NCBI GenBank assembly: GCA_934729465.1
Contig: CAKVEP010000003.1
Span: 1 to 64,000, forward strand
Length of the DNA: 64,000 nt
Source of the DNA: an uncultured Eubacteriales bacterium
GTDB taxonomy: Bacteria > Bacillota > Clostridia > Oscillospirales > Acutalibacteraceae
Direction: 5' to 3'
Every line of letters begins with the position of its first letter. Position 1 is the stretch's first letter. The notes under the pieces are model-generated. The model made no database searches. It was not told the origin of the DNA and was given only the letters and a program-made list of their open reading frames with translations. The position numbers were made by a program, and so were the translations under genes. Shown piece after piece: positions 16,489-25,780 of this stretch.

Positions 16489-16516
16489 AAAGCCCTCGGA
16501 TTTCTCCAAGAGCTTT
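16489..16516 (-). terminator. Terminator after DUF1492 regulator
   Basis: AAAGCTCTTGGA / TCCGAGGGCTTT forms an imperfect 12-bp stem with a GAAA-type loop, followed on the minus strand by TTTTC. It separates the replication block from the HNH/packaging block. Confidence 0.75.
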
Positions 16517-16585
16517 AAATTATATTCCACTAGTATAACTATATCACATTTGCATACTCTCTTTCTCTCTCATTTACTCTCATCT

Positions 16586-16987
16586 TTAAAAAATTTTCAA
16601 ATTATTTAATGCTTTATCATGAATTCGGAAGATATGTGGCATACTGTATCCCATCTTACTTGCAATCATCTCCCAGTTTATAAAATTTAGATAACGAAGT
16701 TCCAATAATGTTTGACATTCCGGATTATCGATACTCCTAATCGCATATACAATTTCTTTTTTCAGATTCAATAATTTATTGACATCATTGTTGATTTCAT
16801 TCTCTAAATCTATTATGGCTGCAATATTTTTCTCCATGATACGACAATTCTGATTTCCTTTCGGCATATCAGACATTATAGAATTCACCTTAGTAGCCAG
16901 TGCTCGTAGCGACTCTAGCTGCTCCATTTTACAGTCTATTCTCTGGTCTATGTGGTATGCCTGAGAAAGATATTCTTTTGCGTTCAT
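16586..16987 (-). CDS. DUF1492-like phage transcription regulator
   Basis: 133 residues. A helical N-terminus (ALATKVNSIMSDMPKGNQ, AAIIDLENEINNDVNKLLNL) is followed by a sigma-region-4-like helix-turn-helix (CQTLLELRYLNFINWEMIAS, MGYSMPHIFRIHDKAL). This matches the DUF1492/ArpU-like group, thought to switch on late phage genes. I chose the ATG after AAAGGAGATGCTCTTA; it overlaps the preceding stop (TAATG). Its position at the end of the replication block fits late-gene control. Confidence 0.85.
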   Translation of the reverse strand: MNAKEYLSQAYHIDQRIDCKMEQLESLRALATKVNSIMSDMPKGNQNCRIMEKNIAAIIDLENEINNDVNKLLNLKKEIVYAIRSIDNPECQTLLELRYLNFINWEMIASKMGYSMPHIFRIHDKALNNLKIF

Positions 16988-17202
16988 TAAGAGCATCTCC
17001 TTTCTCCTAAATGGCATCCTGACCACATTATATTAGATAGTTTGTTCCCTTGTGGGTCTACGTTCAGTAATGATTTATGATATTCGCTTTTAGGGTTGCC
17101 GCATTCATATGCGGTCCAGTCAAAATCACTTATACTTGCATCCTCTCGTACAAACCGACACCACTTGCACCGAATATAACCGTTTTTATTTTTTATAGAC
17201 AT
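16987..17202 (-). CDS. Small cysteine-rich (zinc-ribbon) phage protein
   Basis: 71 residues from the ATG after GGAGGATAAGTCT. It carries CKWC near residue 10, a central YECGNPKSEYHK and a C-terminal WSGCHLGERRC, a likely zinc site. Proteins with this pattern (CxxC ... CGNPxSE ... GCHxGE) recur in Firmicutes phages next to DUF1492 genes; their function is unknown. Coupled to the next gene by TAATG. Confidence 0.75.
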   Translation of the reverse strand: MSIKNKNGYIRCKWCRFVREDASISDFDWTAYECGNPKSEYHKSLLNVDPQGNKLSNIMWSGCHLGERRCS

Positions 17203-17225
17203 AGACTTATCCTCCATAACTCCTC

Positions 17226-17260
17226 TGTCACTTCGTGACATCTCCTCTTAGGAAGAGGAG
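17226..17260. other. Two tandem hairpins
   Basis: TGTCACTTCGTGACA (17226-17240) is a perfect 15-base hairpin, and CTCCTCTTAGGAAGAGGAG (17242-17260) follows two bases away. They lie upstream of the small zinc-ribbon gene. Below them, 17261-17376 is AT-rich and holds two copies of TTTTGTAATTTGT but no gene. Confidence 0.6.
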
Positions 17261-17376
17261 TCTTCCAAATTACAAATTTAAAAAAGTAAAAATTATCTGC
17301 ATTTTGTAATTTGTCTTTTGTAGCTTTGCACTTTATATTTTTGAATTTTGTAATTTGTATTTTTATCCTTTGTCGT

Positions 17377-17667
17377 TTACTTCTCCGGCATCACCCCTTT
17401 CAAGACATCTTTTACTTCCTGTAAACTTGTAACTTTAAACGCCATTCCACCTGATTCATTTATTCGCTTGATGGTAATTTCCTGTAGCTTTGACAGCCTA
17501 CCTTGCGTAGTTTTAACTTCAAACGCCATGAATTTTCCCTTATAGCAGCATATAATGTCGGGAATTCCTGATACGCCATATATGCCACCATGCTCCTTGA
17601 ATGCGAAGCATTCGGGCTCGGATTTTAGATATTTTAATATTTGATTTGTTATTGTCTTTTCTTTCAT
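17377..17667 (-). CDS. VRR-NUC domain nuclease
   Basis: 96 residues from the ATG after GGAGGAATTT. The PD-(D/E)xK core is complete: GGIYGVSGIPDIICCYKGKF carries the metal-binding aspartate, and MAFEVKTTQG carries the E-x-K. Stand-alone VRR-NUC proteins are common in phage replication modules and resemble Holliday-junction or flap nucleases. Its place after the primase-helicase fits a role in processing replication or recombination intermediates. Confidence 0.92.
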   Translation of the reverse strand: MKEKTITNQILKYLKSEPECFAFKEHGGIYGVSGIPDIICCYKGKFMAFEVKTTQGRLSKLQEITIKRINESGGMAFKVTSLQEVKDVLKGVMPEK

Positions 17668-17691
17668 AAATTCCTCCATACTGTTACCCCA

Positions 17692-17903
17692 TGATACCTC
17701 TTGTTACCTCCATTTTTTTAAAGAGGTAACACCCTTAAACCCAAGGATAAAGCCAATGTTTTTATATATGTTACCTTAGTTACCTCTAAAATAAATTTAT
17801 TTATTATATAGAGACTTATTTAATTCATACACTCTAAATCTCAAATTATATATTTACTCTAATAAGAAGGTGTGTGTGGGAAAAATAGAGGTACAGAGGT
17901 AAC
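17692..17903. repeat. GAGGTAAC iterons, candidate phage replication origin or operator
   Basis: The 8-mer GTTACCTC / GAGGTAAC, or versions of it one base off, occurs at 17703, 17723, 17770, 17779 and 17896, with partial copies at 17693 and 17888. Copies are in both orientations, and the intervening DNA (about 17787-17870) is extremely AT-rich. The cluster lies directly downstream of the primase-helicase gene in a spacer of about 240 bases without a gene. Iterons next to an AT-rich stretch are typical of replication origins, but an operator is equally possible. Confidence 0.6.
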
Positions 17904-17917
17904 ATATCTACAAATGG

Positions 17918-20803
17918 CTAATTTAAGGGATTTGCAGTTATTGTGTTTTCGTGATTTGATACCTCTGATAGGATTTTTTTAATGCAGAAACACTTTTGAA
18001 GCACTCCATTTATTCTTTTTGGTACTTGCATTTTGATGTGTCCTTTGGTATCTAATGCAGTTTCAATAAAACCACGATCCTTAAAACCACGAGTGACTTT
18101 AGAATAATCAAATCCGTTTTCTTCGAGAGCCTGTCTCAGAATATTTGGTATGATATACACCGCGTCTTGCTCGATTTTTCCAAAGCATGGTGTACTGTCC
18201 GGGAGAAAACGATTTTTATTGCTCGTTATCCACCCTGTAACGAAGTCCCACGCTCTGTCGATTGTATCTGCCTTTTGTAGCTCTTTGCAGTTTTTGAGTA
18301 TCTGAGTTCCGAGAGTTACTGCTTCGTTCCATGCTTCTTTTTCGCTTTCCTTGAAAACAGAAATCCCAGAATAATAGTCGCCCAGACACACAATTGCCAC
18401 GTTATCGAGATGAGTGTTATCGGAGCCTTCAGATTGACGTTTCTCGATTTCACTTCTTATGCTATTAAAATCTCGATTGACTTTTCCTTTGTCTCTTAGC
18501 ACAGTGTCAATCAAATACTCTACAAAAATTCTTCCTGCAAAACCGTAATTGTTTTCGCTTACTAAATGCAACTGATGTGCTATATCCACATTGTCTACCG
18601 GCTTTCCGTAAAGCTCCAAGGCTCTGGTCAGTACACCATCGTTGCTCGACTCTTTGGTCATCGGCTGTTCACCACTTGTTAAGATATTATTTCTCCAGCT
18701 TGCTGTCTCCTGAACACCACCTTCTTTTGAGCCCCTGAGCCTTCCAAATCCGTTACCTAAACTATAAATAATATTTTCAACGGATAATCTTTTACTATTG
18801 AGCACTTGAAGTTCATCGATTGCGAATGGAAGATGCTTCAAGATTCCGGCCATACGTTCAAGTCCTACGCTCGTAGCATTAAAACTGCCCATGAGCTTCG
18901 TTGGATTGCCCCAAACGCTAATCGCCATCTTGATTGCTGCGGTTTTGCCTGATTTAGAGTCGTGCCATATGTGAACAAAAAATACACGATGATTTAAAAT
19001 TTCTAGTAGAGGAGAGGCAAATGAAGAAGAGAGTATAAACCTTCCAAATGGATTATTTTTAAGTTGTTTGGCGTTTTTGAGCCAAATATCAAAGCTTCCA
19101 CATTCAATGGTGCTGCCAATTATATTCGATGCTTCTTTATATTCCGTTTCAAAAACAATCTCATCTTTCACCTTATAAGGAAAGAACTCCCGGCAGATCC
19201 ATCCAATACGAGAAATTGATTTCACAAAGGGGATACACTTATCATTTGCACTTTCATAGTCGGAGAGGTATTTTACTATATCTGAAGCATTGCCCGAAGA
19301 AACAGGCAGACCGCTGTCAGCATACTTAATTATCGAGTTTCTATTGAATATATGGGAACGAGGTGCGATGACCGATTTCCAATGATTATGATTTAAAAAT
19401 TTTATCTCCACTTTCTGGGTTCCATCGTCAATATTCTCGAACCTGCGAGATATAATCAGAGGACATGAACACGCAGGAGCAAGTTCGTCTGAATTATTGC
19501 TTTTTAGTATTTTTTGAACACCATGGTCAATAGAAACATCCCAGCCTGGCGGAGTAACCGCACCGGAAGTCTCAACTCCATCAAGTTTTAAAATTTTAGA
19601 TTTTTGAGTATTTTCAAATACACGATGTGTTTCATGTCTCACAGCTTTTTCAAAATCTCTAAGATTAATCTTTCCCTTAAGTTTGGTCTTAAGTTTAACA
19701 TACTCAGATGGGAGATTAGACTTAGCCCATGCACATAGCTTCATATTTTGCTCCGACAAAACTTCATCCACATTAATTTCGTTACAAGAAAGTAAATCCT
19801 TAAAACGCTCCTCCAAACTCGGCAGGCCATAAACTATAGGAGCTTTCACATGGCAGTTTTTGCCACAGTCAAAGTTAAGATTTTCTTTGATATACTCGCA
19901 AGTATGCGGTTTATTTTCCGTTATGGCCCTTTGTATTTTTCTCTCAGTTTCTTCAAAACTGTACTTAGGATAGCTCTTGCTAAACTGATGTACCGAATCG
20001 TTACCCCATTTAAGCGGAGCAAGATTGGTAACCATAGCATGCCACAAAGGCTCCGGCAGCTCCGCTGCATTGTCCACACAATATTTTATAAAATTGCATT
20101 TTCCTAGGACTTTATCAGCACCTTGTGCATTTTTAACAATGGGTGCAATTATATCGTTACAATGTACATATTGACTAAATTTATCTAAACTGTACCTTTT
20201 AAGATTACTTTCTATTACTTCGCACATAGCTCCATCTTTCAGCTTATGGTTAATAGTTCCCGGTACCCTTAAAATACGTGCCAAATCATAAATATTATCG
20301 ATTCTCCAACCATGCTTTTTAGCTTTAAGGTTTATGTATCTTCCAAATTCCTTAAATATCGAAACAATGTAGCTTCTGTCTTGGGTGTTTTCAATATTAA
20401 ATGGTTCTTTTAAAAGCCAGTATCCATGTATTCCGTTACCTGAATTTACAATTATGCTTGGTTTGATATCCAGATTGTTAAGAAACGATGCGGCTTCGGA
20501 CGTTGTCTCAGGAAGTGATTTTTCAGCATGAGCATCGCCTTTAACGTCAATATCGGCATACAAAGCCCCAATACACGAGATGTCTTTTTCGCTTCCTCGA
20601 AGACCATTTTTAAGTACCTTATTTCTGAGTCCCACGCCAAAGAATACATTTGTTTTTTTGCCTATATTTTCAGCAGTTTTTGCAACTTTCTTTATGTCGT
20701 CTACTTTGAACCACTTAGTATTTCTGCTAGGGAGAGATGTGATTGTTATAAATCCAGTATCGCAGCCTTTATAAATTTCGCTTAAAAATTCAGGGGTATT
20801 CAT
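17918..20803 (-). CDS. Phage primase-helicase (DUF927-type)
   Basis: 961 residues. The N-terminal part (about 1-250) looks like an archaeo-eukaryotic primase, with the metal-binding DID in GALYADIDVKGDAHAEKS and NSGNGIHGYWLL. The C-terminal part is a DUF927-like helicase with Walker A DSKSGKT in the VHIWHDSKSGKTAAIKMA stretch and FAIDELQVLNSKR as Walker B. It would prime and unwind phage DNA. The ATG overlaps the stop of the small upstream gene. It is followed by the iteron cluster, supporting a role in initiation. Confidence 0.88.
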   Translation of the reverse strand: MNTPEFLSEIYKGCDTGFITITSLPSRNTKWFKVDDIKKVAKTAENIGKKTNVFFGVGLRNKVLKNGLRGSEKDISCIGALYADIDVKGDAHAEKSLPETTSEAASFLNNLDIKPSIIVNSGNGIHGYWLLKEPFNIENTQDRSYIVSIFKEFGRYINLKAKKHGWRIDNIYDLARILRVPGTINHKLKDGAMCEVIESNLKRYSLDKFSQYVHCNDIIAPIVKNAQGADKVLGKCNFIKYCVDNAAELPEPLWHAMVTNLAPLKWGNDSVHQFSKSYPKYSFEETERKIQRAITENKPHTCEYIKENLNFDCGKNCHVKAPIVYGLPSLEERFKDLLSCNEINVDEVLSEQNMKLCAWAKSNLPSEYVKLKTKLKGKINLRDFEKAVRHETHRVFENTQKSKILKLDGVETSGAVTPPGWDVSIDHGVQKILKSNNSDELAPACSCPLIISRRFENIDDGTQKVEIKFLNHNHWKSVIAPRSHIFNRNSIIKYADSGLPVSSGNASDIVKYLSDYESANDKCIPFVKSISRIGWICREFFPYKVKDEIVFETEYKEASNIIGSTIECGSFDIWLKNAKQLKNNPFGRFILSSSFASPLLEILNHRVFFVHIWHDSKSGKTAAIKMAISVWGNPTKLMGSFNATSVGLERMAGILKHLPFAIDELQVLNSKRLSVENIIYSLGNGFGRLRGSKEGGVQETASWRNNILTSGEQPMTKESSNDGVLTRALELYGKPVDNVDIAHQLHLVSENNYGFAGRIFVEYLIDTVLRDKGKVNRDFNSIRSEIEKRQSEGSDNTHLDNVAIVCLGDYYSGISVFKESEKEAWNEAVTLGTQILKNCKELQKADTIDRAWDFVTGWITSNKNRFLPDSTPCFGKIEQDAVYIIPNILRQALEENGFDYSKVTRGFKDRGFIETALDTKGHIKMQVPKRINGVLQKCFCIKKILSEVSNHENTITANPLN

Positions 20804-20964
20804 GATCTCACCACCTTACGTTTTTTAGATTTGCTTTTTGGGATACAGGATAACGAAAAAATATGCATAGCTTTTTTACGTCTTTCTTCTGCATATACAT
20901 TTTTAATTGCTTCATAAGCTGTTAAATCGTAGTATCCTTCAGCATTTTTTAGTCCTAAATCCAT
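20800..20964 (-). CDS. Small hypothetical phage protein, 54 aa
   Basis: Begins MDLGLKNAEGYYDLTAYEAI after GGAGGGATAAAATT and ends in a very basic tail (SKSKKRKVVRS). The YYDLTAYEAIKN stretch is frequent in small phage ORFs located between DNA polymerase and primase genes. Its stop overlaps the primase-helicase ATG (ATGA), so it is co-translated. Function unknown. Confidence 0.75.
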   Translation of the reverse strand: MDLGLKNAEGYYDLTAYEAIKNVYAEERRKKAMHIFSLSCIPKSKSKKRKVVRS

Positions 20965-20968
20965 AATT

Positions 20969-22891
20969 TTATCCCTCCATCTCTTTAAGAGAGCCAAATC
21001 TTGTTCCGACAGCGGCTTCAGCTACCAGCGGTATATCAAAGTCCTCAAACGGCTGTGTTTCCATGCACTCTTTTACAAACTCTACTGCTTCATCTAACTT
21101 TTCTTCCGGCAATTCGAAAATTAATTCATCGTGTATTTGAAGCAGAGGTCTAAGCCATGGCCTTTCAGGTAGTCCACGAAGTATCCTGACTATTGCTAAC
21201 TTTAAGATATCAGCTGCGGTTCCTTGTATCGGAGTGTTAAGAGCTTGTCTTTCAGAAAAACTCTTTTTATTCCAGTTCGATGACAGAATATTCGGAAGAT
21301 ATCTTCTCCTGCCGAGATACGTCTCTGTATATTCATTAAATTTTGCTGTGACTTTTACCTTGCGTTGCCAATTTTCAAGCTGTGGATATCCTGCCTTAAG
21401 GTTTTTTATAATCTCTTCGCATTCTTCAAGAGTTTTATTAAGTCCGGCTTTAAACTTAAGGCTTCTGAGAAGTCCCTTTGCAAAAAGGCCAAAGAATACT
21501 CCAAAATTACACGCTTTTGCAATGGTTCTGCGTTCCTTGTAGTGAGGTGCGTTTTTATCGACAGCCTCTTCAAACGGTATCTTATAGATTACAGATGTCG
21601 TCTTTGCATGAATATCGCCGCCGCTTTTATATGTTTCCATCATGGCTTCATCTCTGCAGTAAAACGCCCCAACACGAAGTTCAATCTGCGAGAAATCGAG
21701 CGACATCAGAACTTTACTTTTAGGTGCAACAAAGAAATTCCTTACTCCGATTGGATCATTATCCTTACGGGGGCAATTTTGAAGATTGGGATTTCTACTT
21801 GCAAACCTTCCTGTCTCAGTTCCAAGAGGGAAGAGATCTGGATGTATACGTCCTGTTGCGGAGTTAAGATGCTTAAAATAACTGTCTATATACGTCGACT
21901 TAATTTTCCCCCACTTGCGATAATCCTTGATTATATCAAACAATGGCACATATTCAGGCTCATGTTGTTTGCAATAAAATGATAGAAGAGTAAACGTTTC
22001 ATCGTCTGCGGCTTTCTTGTTTTTCTGCGTTGTTTTCAGAATAGGCAGTCCCAACGTGTTATAGAGAAAGTTCTTAAATTCCTGAGTTGTAGCGTTAGAG
22101 CCAATATTTATATTACCTGTAAGGAGTGATAGGTCCTCTTTTAATTGTCTGAGCATTGCGGTGGCTTGGTCTCGCTTTTGAGTTAGCAAGTTGCGATCAA
22201 CGAGCATTCCGTTATGTTTCATTAATCCCACATACACCGCTACAGGTGACTCTATATTCTCGACCAAAAATCTGTGTTTAGGTAAGTTTTTATCAAACCA
22301 ATCGTTAAACAAGTGATACAGTCTCAGAGCATAGTCGCTGTCTGCACAGACATATCTGATCGTTTCAAAGTTCTCTGGATTAAGCTCATCAAAAAATGCT
22401 CCTTCTGTCACGCTTTCAAATTTAGGTAGCTCCACCTTCAAAAGTTCAGGAACCAATTTTTTAAGACCGCTGTCAGACAAATTTCTAAATTCTGTATTTG
22501 TCTTAAGAGTAAGCTGAGCCGCTGCCATTGTGTCGTAAACTTTGCACCTCATAACTACGCCAAGAGCGTAGAAAAAGGCACTTTCAAACGCTACATTATG
22601 AATTACCACAGTTTTATTTTCGTTTAGCAAAATCTCCTCTTTAATAAACGAGAAAACTTCGTTAAAATCAGCATTGTCGTAATTTCTATGACGGAGGGGA
22701 ACATATATCCCCGTTCCGTATTCAACCGATAGACTAATACCTGTGATTTCTGATTTATTCGAGTCAAGCGATGCTTTTTCATCACTTCTGTATTCATGTT
22801 TGGGAGAGGTTTCTATATCAATCGCCAAGAGAGCATGACTCCCGATATAGTTTTTAATTTCCTCTGCTGTCTTTACTAATTTATACTTCAT
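20969..22891 (-). CDS. Family A DNA polymerase (phage replicative)
   Basis: 640 residues from the ATG after AGGAGGATGTGGACA. A 3'-5' exonuclease domain (LLAIDIETSPKHEY, with FESAFFYALGVV and YVCADSDYALRLY as later exo motifs) precedes the polymerase domain. Motif A is LDFSQIELRVGAFY, the O helix RRTIAKACNFGVFFGLF, and motif C QIHDELIFELPE. It lacks a 5'-3' exonuclease. The phenylalanine-containing O helix (NFGVFFG) replaces the usual Y of NYG. It overlaps the upstream gene's last codons. Confidence 0.95.
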   Translation of the reverse strand: MKYKLVKTAEEIKNYIGSHALLAIDIETSPKHEYRSDEKASLDSNKSEITGISLSVEYGTGIYVPLRHRNYDNADFNEVFSFIKEEILLNENKTVVIHNVAFESAFFYALGVVMRCKVYDTMAAAQLTLKTNTEFRNLSDSGLKKLVPELLKVELPKFESVTEGAFFDELNPENFETIRYVCADSDYALRLYHLFNDWFDKNLPKHRFLVENIESPVAVYVGLMKHNGMLVDRNLLTQKRDQATAMLRQLKEDLSLLTGNINIGSNATTQEFKNFLYNTLGLPILKTTQKNKKAADDETFTLLSFYCKQHEPEYVPLFDIIKDYRKWGKIKSTYIDSYFKHLNSATGRIHPDLFPLGTETGRFASRNPNLQNCPRKDNDPIGVRNFFVAPKSKVLMSLDFSQIELRVGAFYCRDEAMMETYKSGGDIHAKTTSVIYKIPFEEAVDKNAPHYKERRTIAKACNFGVFFGLFAKGLLRSLKFKAGLNKTLEECEEIIKNLKAGYPQLENWQRKVKVTAKFNEYTETYLGRRRYLPNILSSNWNKKSFSERQALNTPIQGTAADILKLAIVRILRGLPERPWLRPLLQIHDELIFELPEEKLDEAVEFVKECMETQPFEDFDIPLVAEAAVGTRFGSLKEMEG

Positions 22892-23585
22892 TGTCCACAT
22901 CCTCCTGTGGTTGAGATTCACCTAAACTTGCGTGATTTTTGATTTGTGTAATAAGTTCTTGTAGGTTATCTTTTTCTGTTTGACTTAAGTCTCGAATTAC
23001 AGAAAAATGAACCATAGAAAAGGCTATCCCCGTTTTATTTACTGCTTTTTTAAGAGATAGCTTTGTTACAACACTATCCGACCTTTTACCCACACCAAGT
23101 AATCTTCTGATATACTTTGAAAATTCCTGAATTGAACTCGCCGGAAGTACTAAAACTGCAGGTAATATTTCATTTTCACGAAGAAGGTATAGTCTGTGTT
23201 TGTTCTTACACGCTTTGGAGCCATTTTCACCGCTTCCAAATGCATTTAATTTGCATAATTTGCACTTTCCTCCGGGGATACCATTACCATTAATCCCATC
23301 AAAACTGCAACAATCCGGTGGATTATTGCTTCCGCTATATTTACTCTTATAGTAAGTAAACATCGGATGATGGTGTAAAATTGCTGCAGAAAATTCCTTA
23401 ACAGTTATGGGATTATCGGCATCCTCAAGATTAGGAAATTCAAAGTTCGTACCTCCTCCTGCAGGAATTTTTATACGATCAAACCCACTGTCAAGTCCTG
23501 CAAGTTCATTTTTTACATCAATTCCTAAGTTTAAATTAATTGAATATCCTTCGTTTGTTATCATTAATTTCGTATTTTCTTTCAT
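22881..23585 (-). CDS. Hypothetical phage replication protein with zinc-finger-like cysteines
   Basis: 234 residues. The central segment has clustered cysteines (PPDCCSFDGINGNGIPGG, then CKLCKLNAFG and a further C), a likely zinc site. The flanking regions are beta-rich (HRLYLLRENEILPAVLVLPA) with an acidic C-terminus (QPQEDVDNEV). Position directly upstream of the polymerase, plus an acidic tail, resembles phage single-strand DNA-binding proteins, but this is only a contextual guess. It is translated in the same operon as the helicase and polymerase. Confidence 0.65.
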   Translation of the reverse strand: MKENTKLMITNEGYSINLNLGIDVKNELAGLDSGFDRIKIPAGGGTNFEFPNLEDADNPITVKEFSAAILHHHPMFTYYKSKYSGSNNPPDCCSFDGINGNGIPGGKCKLCKLNAFGSGENGSKACKNKHRLYLLRENEILPAVLVLPASSIQEFSKYIRRLLGVGKRSDSVVTKLSLKKAVNKTGIAFSMVHFSVIRDLSQTEKDNLQELITQIKNHASLGESQPQEDVDNEV

Positions 23586-23602
23586 TTCAATTCCTCCAAA
23601 AT

Positions 23603-24016
23603 TTATTTTGATGCCTTTCTTATACCAACTGTGTTTTTTTCATATACATTAACAAGTCCTTCAAGCCAAGAAGGGAGAAGATTATCATTTTCAGAAATCT
23701 GTTCTTTCACAAAAGAGGATAGAGAATTTGCATTTATAGTTTCGTGAATTAAATCTTCATAGCCTTTCTCACGAAGTTTCGAGTATAGTTCGTCTTTTAG
23801 CCCAGCTACGGCTGAGGCTTTGGTACTTGTCGTCAAACAGAAGGTAGTACCACCACGAGTAAAGTTCTGTGTTTCTTTGAGTATCATAAGCTCTGAAAGT
23901 TCGCTATCCACTTCAAAAATCATATCGTTAATACCCCGAAGCTCCAGTTCTTTTTGTTTCTTCTGATCCTTTAAATCCTTAAGTCTATCCGCTAATTCAA
24001 ACATTACATTTTCCAT
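23603..24016 (-). CDS. Hypothetical coiled-coil phage protein, 137 aa
   Basis: Residues 1-48 form a long coiled coil (LADRLKDLKDQKKQKELELR, then DMIFEVDSELSELM). The rest is a small domain with FTRGGTTFCLTTSTKASAVA and ELYSKLREKGYEDLIHETIN. The layout, and its position between SNF2 helicase and a putative DNA-binding protein, resembles siphovirus Gp157-like or recombination-accessory proteins, but I cannot assign it. It has a good ribosome site and four-base spacing from the helicase gene. Confidence 0.65.
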   Translation of the reverse strand: MENVMFELADRLKDLKDQKKQKELELRGINDMIFEVDSELSELMILKETQNFTRGGTTFCLTTSTKASAVAGLKDELYSKLREKGYEDLIHETINANSLSSFVKEQISENDNLLPSWLEGLVNVYEKNTVGIRKASK

Positions 24017-24019
24017 AAT

Positions 24020-25450
24020 TTATTTCCTTTCTGATTTAAATGGATTGAGTCCTTGCCTGTAATCATCAATAAGTGATGAGGCTAAATCGTATTTTTTATT
24101 AAGTGATTTCATTACTTTTTCATCTATCGTATCTTTGGCTATCAGATAAATATATGTGCACGGATCGCACTGACCGGCACGATGAATTCTAGCTTTTGTC
24201 TGCTCGAAGTTGCTCATCGAATAATCAAGTGAATAAAACACCATTGTACTGGCTGCTGTGAGCGTTATACCAAGCCCTGCTGTCGCAATCTGACCCACAA
24301 ATACCAGTACATCCGAGTCATTTTGAAACTGCTCGATCTGCTCACTGCGGTTTTTTATATTTCCGGTTATAAGTGAAAATTTCAGTTTTTTCTTTGACAG
24401 CAAATCTGTTATTGCTTCAATCTCAGGAATAAATCGGGCTATTACCACAAGTTTTTTACCGCTTGACGTTACTTCATCTACAATGTCCTCAAGAGCACCT
24501 AGCTTTGCGGTACTTATTTGATGTATCTTTTTGCCTTCGTCATCGCCTAAAAATCCTCCAGTCAACTGCGATAGGCGCAGTATCTTGGTCAGAATATTTG
24601 TCGCTGTTACTTCGCCTCTTGAAAGCTCTGCAAAGCTGTCCTTCACAAGGTGTTTGTAAATATTCATAGCATTTGGTTCTAATTCGACAGAACGAACTAT
24701 ATCGGTCGTTTCAGGTAGATCCAGACAATCAGACTTTGTTGCCCTGAACGCAATACTATGGATTTTTTCCTTTAGCTCAGGTTCCATTGACTTTTTTAAA
24801 ACCGGAGTATGATTTCCGTACCCGACCATGTCGAAGTAACGATTTCTAAAGGCATAAAAACTTTTACCAAATATTCTTGGTTCTAAGAATTTATACTGCG
24901 AGAAAGCATCAATCGCTTTATTTGTTATCAATGTCCCAGTAAGGATTAACCTGTATTCTGTCTTTTCACCAAGCCTATGAAGCGATTTTGATGCTGCGAT
25001 ATTATGAGTCTTTATTTTGTGAGACTCATCAACAAGGATCATGTCGGGTATCCAATTTTTAATTTGCGGTTCGATCCTCCAAACAGACTCATAATTTACC
25101 ACCGCTACTTGCAGGGAAGCACCGTTCATTGAATTAAGCGTCATGGCTTTGCCATCAGACGTACCCTTTAAAACTTTTAAGTCATAGTCAAAGTCGGCAA
25201 ACTTTGAAAATTCTTCTTCCCACACTCCGCAGATTGATAATGGACACACTATGAGCAACTTTCTGATTTTTGATTCTTTATACAGTGCTCCTGCTGTGGC
25301 TACAGATATAAGACTTTTCCCACAACCCATCTCAATTAAAAGTGCTGCTCCTCCCGGATTCTCAAACTTATTCATTACAAATTTAAACGCTTCTTCCTGA
25401 TGCTGATATGGTATTGCTTTTATCGGCATCTTTAAATTTTCAAATTCCAA
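24020..25450 (-). CDS. SNF2-family helicase/ATPase
   Basis: 476 residues, the compact phage form. Motif I is LIEMGCGKSLISVA, motif II (DEAH-type) LVDESHKIK, motif III LTGTLI, and the C-terminal RecA domain has VFVGQIATAGLGITLTAAST and QTKARIHRAGQ (motifs V and VI). It is an ATP-driven double-strand DNA translocase, likely acting with the polymerase and nuclease of the same operon in phage replication or recombination. Confidence 0.95.
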   Translation of the reverse strand: MEFENLKMPIKAIPYQHQEEAFKFVMNKFENPGGAALLIEMGCGKSLISVATAGALYKESKIRKLLIVCPLSICGVWEEEFSKFADFDYDLKVLKGTSDGKAMTLNSMNGASLQVAVVNYESVWRIEPQIKNWIPDMILVDESHKIKTHNIAASKSLHRLGEKTEYRLILTGTLITNKAIDAFSQYKFLEPRIFGKSFYAFRNRYFDMVGYGNHTPVLKKSMEPELKEKIHSIAFRATKSDCLDLPETTDIVRSVELEPNAMNIYKHLVKDSFAELSRGEVTATNILTKILRLSQLTGGFLGDDEGKKIHQISTAKLGALEDIVDEVTSSGKKLVVIARFIPEIEAITDLLSKKKLKFSLITGNIKNRSEQIEQFQNDSDVLVFVGQIATAGLGITLTAASTMVFYSLDYSMSNFEQTKARIHRAGQCDPCTYIYLIAKDTIDEKVMKSLNKKYDLASSLIDDYRQGLNPFKSERK

Positions 25451-25452
25451 AA

Positions 25453-25635
25453 TTAAACCTCCTTGATTTCAATTTTTTGAACGCTGTCCTGTGGCACTAT
25501 GACCATTAATTTTTGAGCATTTCCGAACCACCTGCTGCGGAGCCTTTCGAGGAGCGGTAGCTTTTTAAATTTTGCTATGCTTATTGGCTCCTCTCCTGAC
25601 CTTCTGACCGTAATTTTCATTTCATGTTTATACAT
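25453..25635 (-). CDS. Small basic phage protein, 60 aa
   Basis: Starts at ATG (MYKHEMKITVRRSGEEPISI) after AGAGGTGAAAAGT. It is rich in Arg and Lys (LERLRSRWFGNAQKL) and ends with VIVPQDSVQKIEIKEV. Two bases separate it from the helicase gene. No recognisable domain; the high charge suggests nucleic-acid contact. Upstream (25636-25780) there is no gene, only AT-rich DNA with two direct copies of TGTCACAT that could be a regulator site. Confidence 0.6.
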   Translation of the reverse strand: MYKHEMKITVRRSGEEPISIAKFKKLPLLERLRSRWFGNAQKLMVIVPQDSVQKIEIKEV

Positions 25636-25780
25636 ACTTTTCACCTCTATTCCGAGACCTTATTTTTGTTTCCTTAAAAACGCCTCTATATATAAGCCAC
25701 GGGAATAAATAAATGTGACACTTTTTATGTGACAAACATTTTTATTTAAATATGCATAAATTTGTTAATGTTTAACGAAC

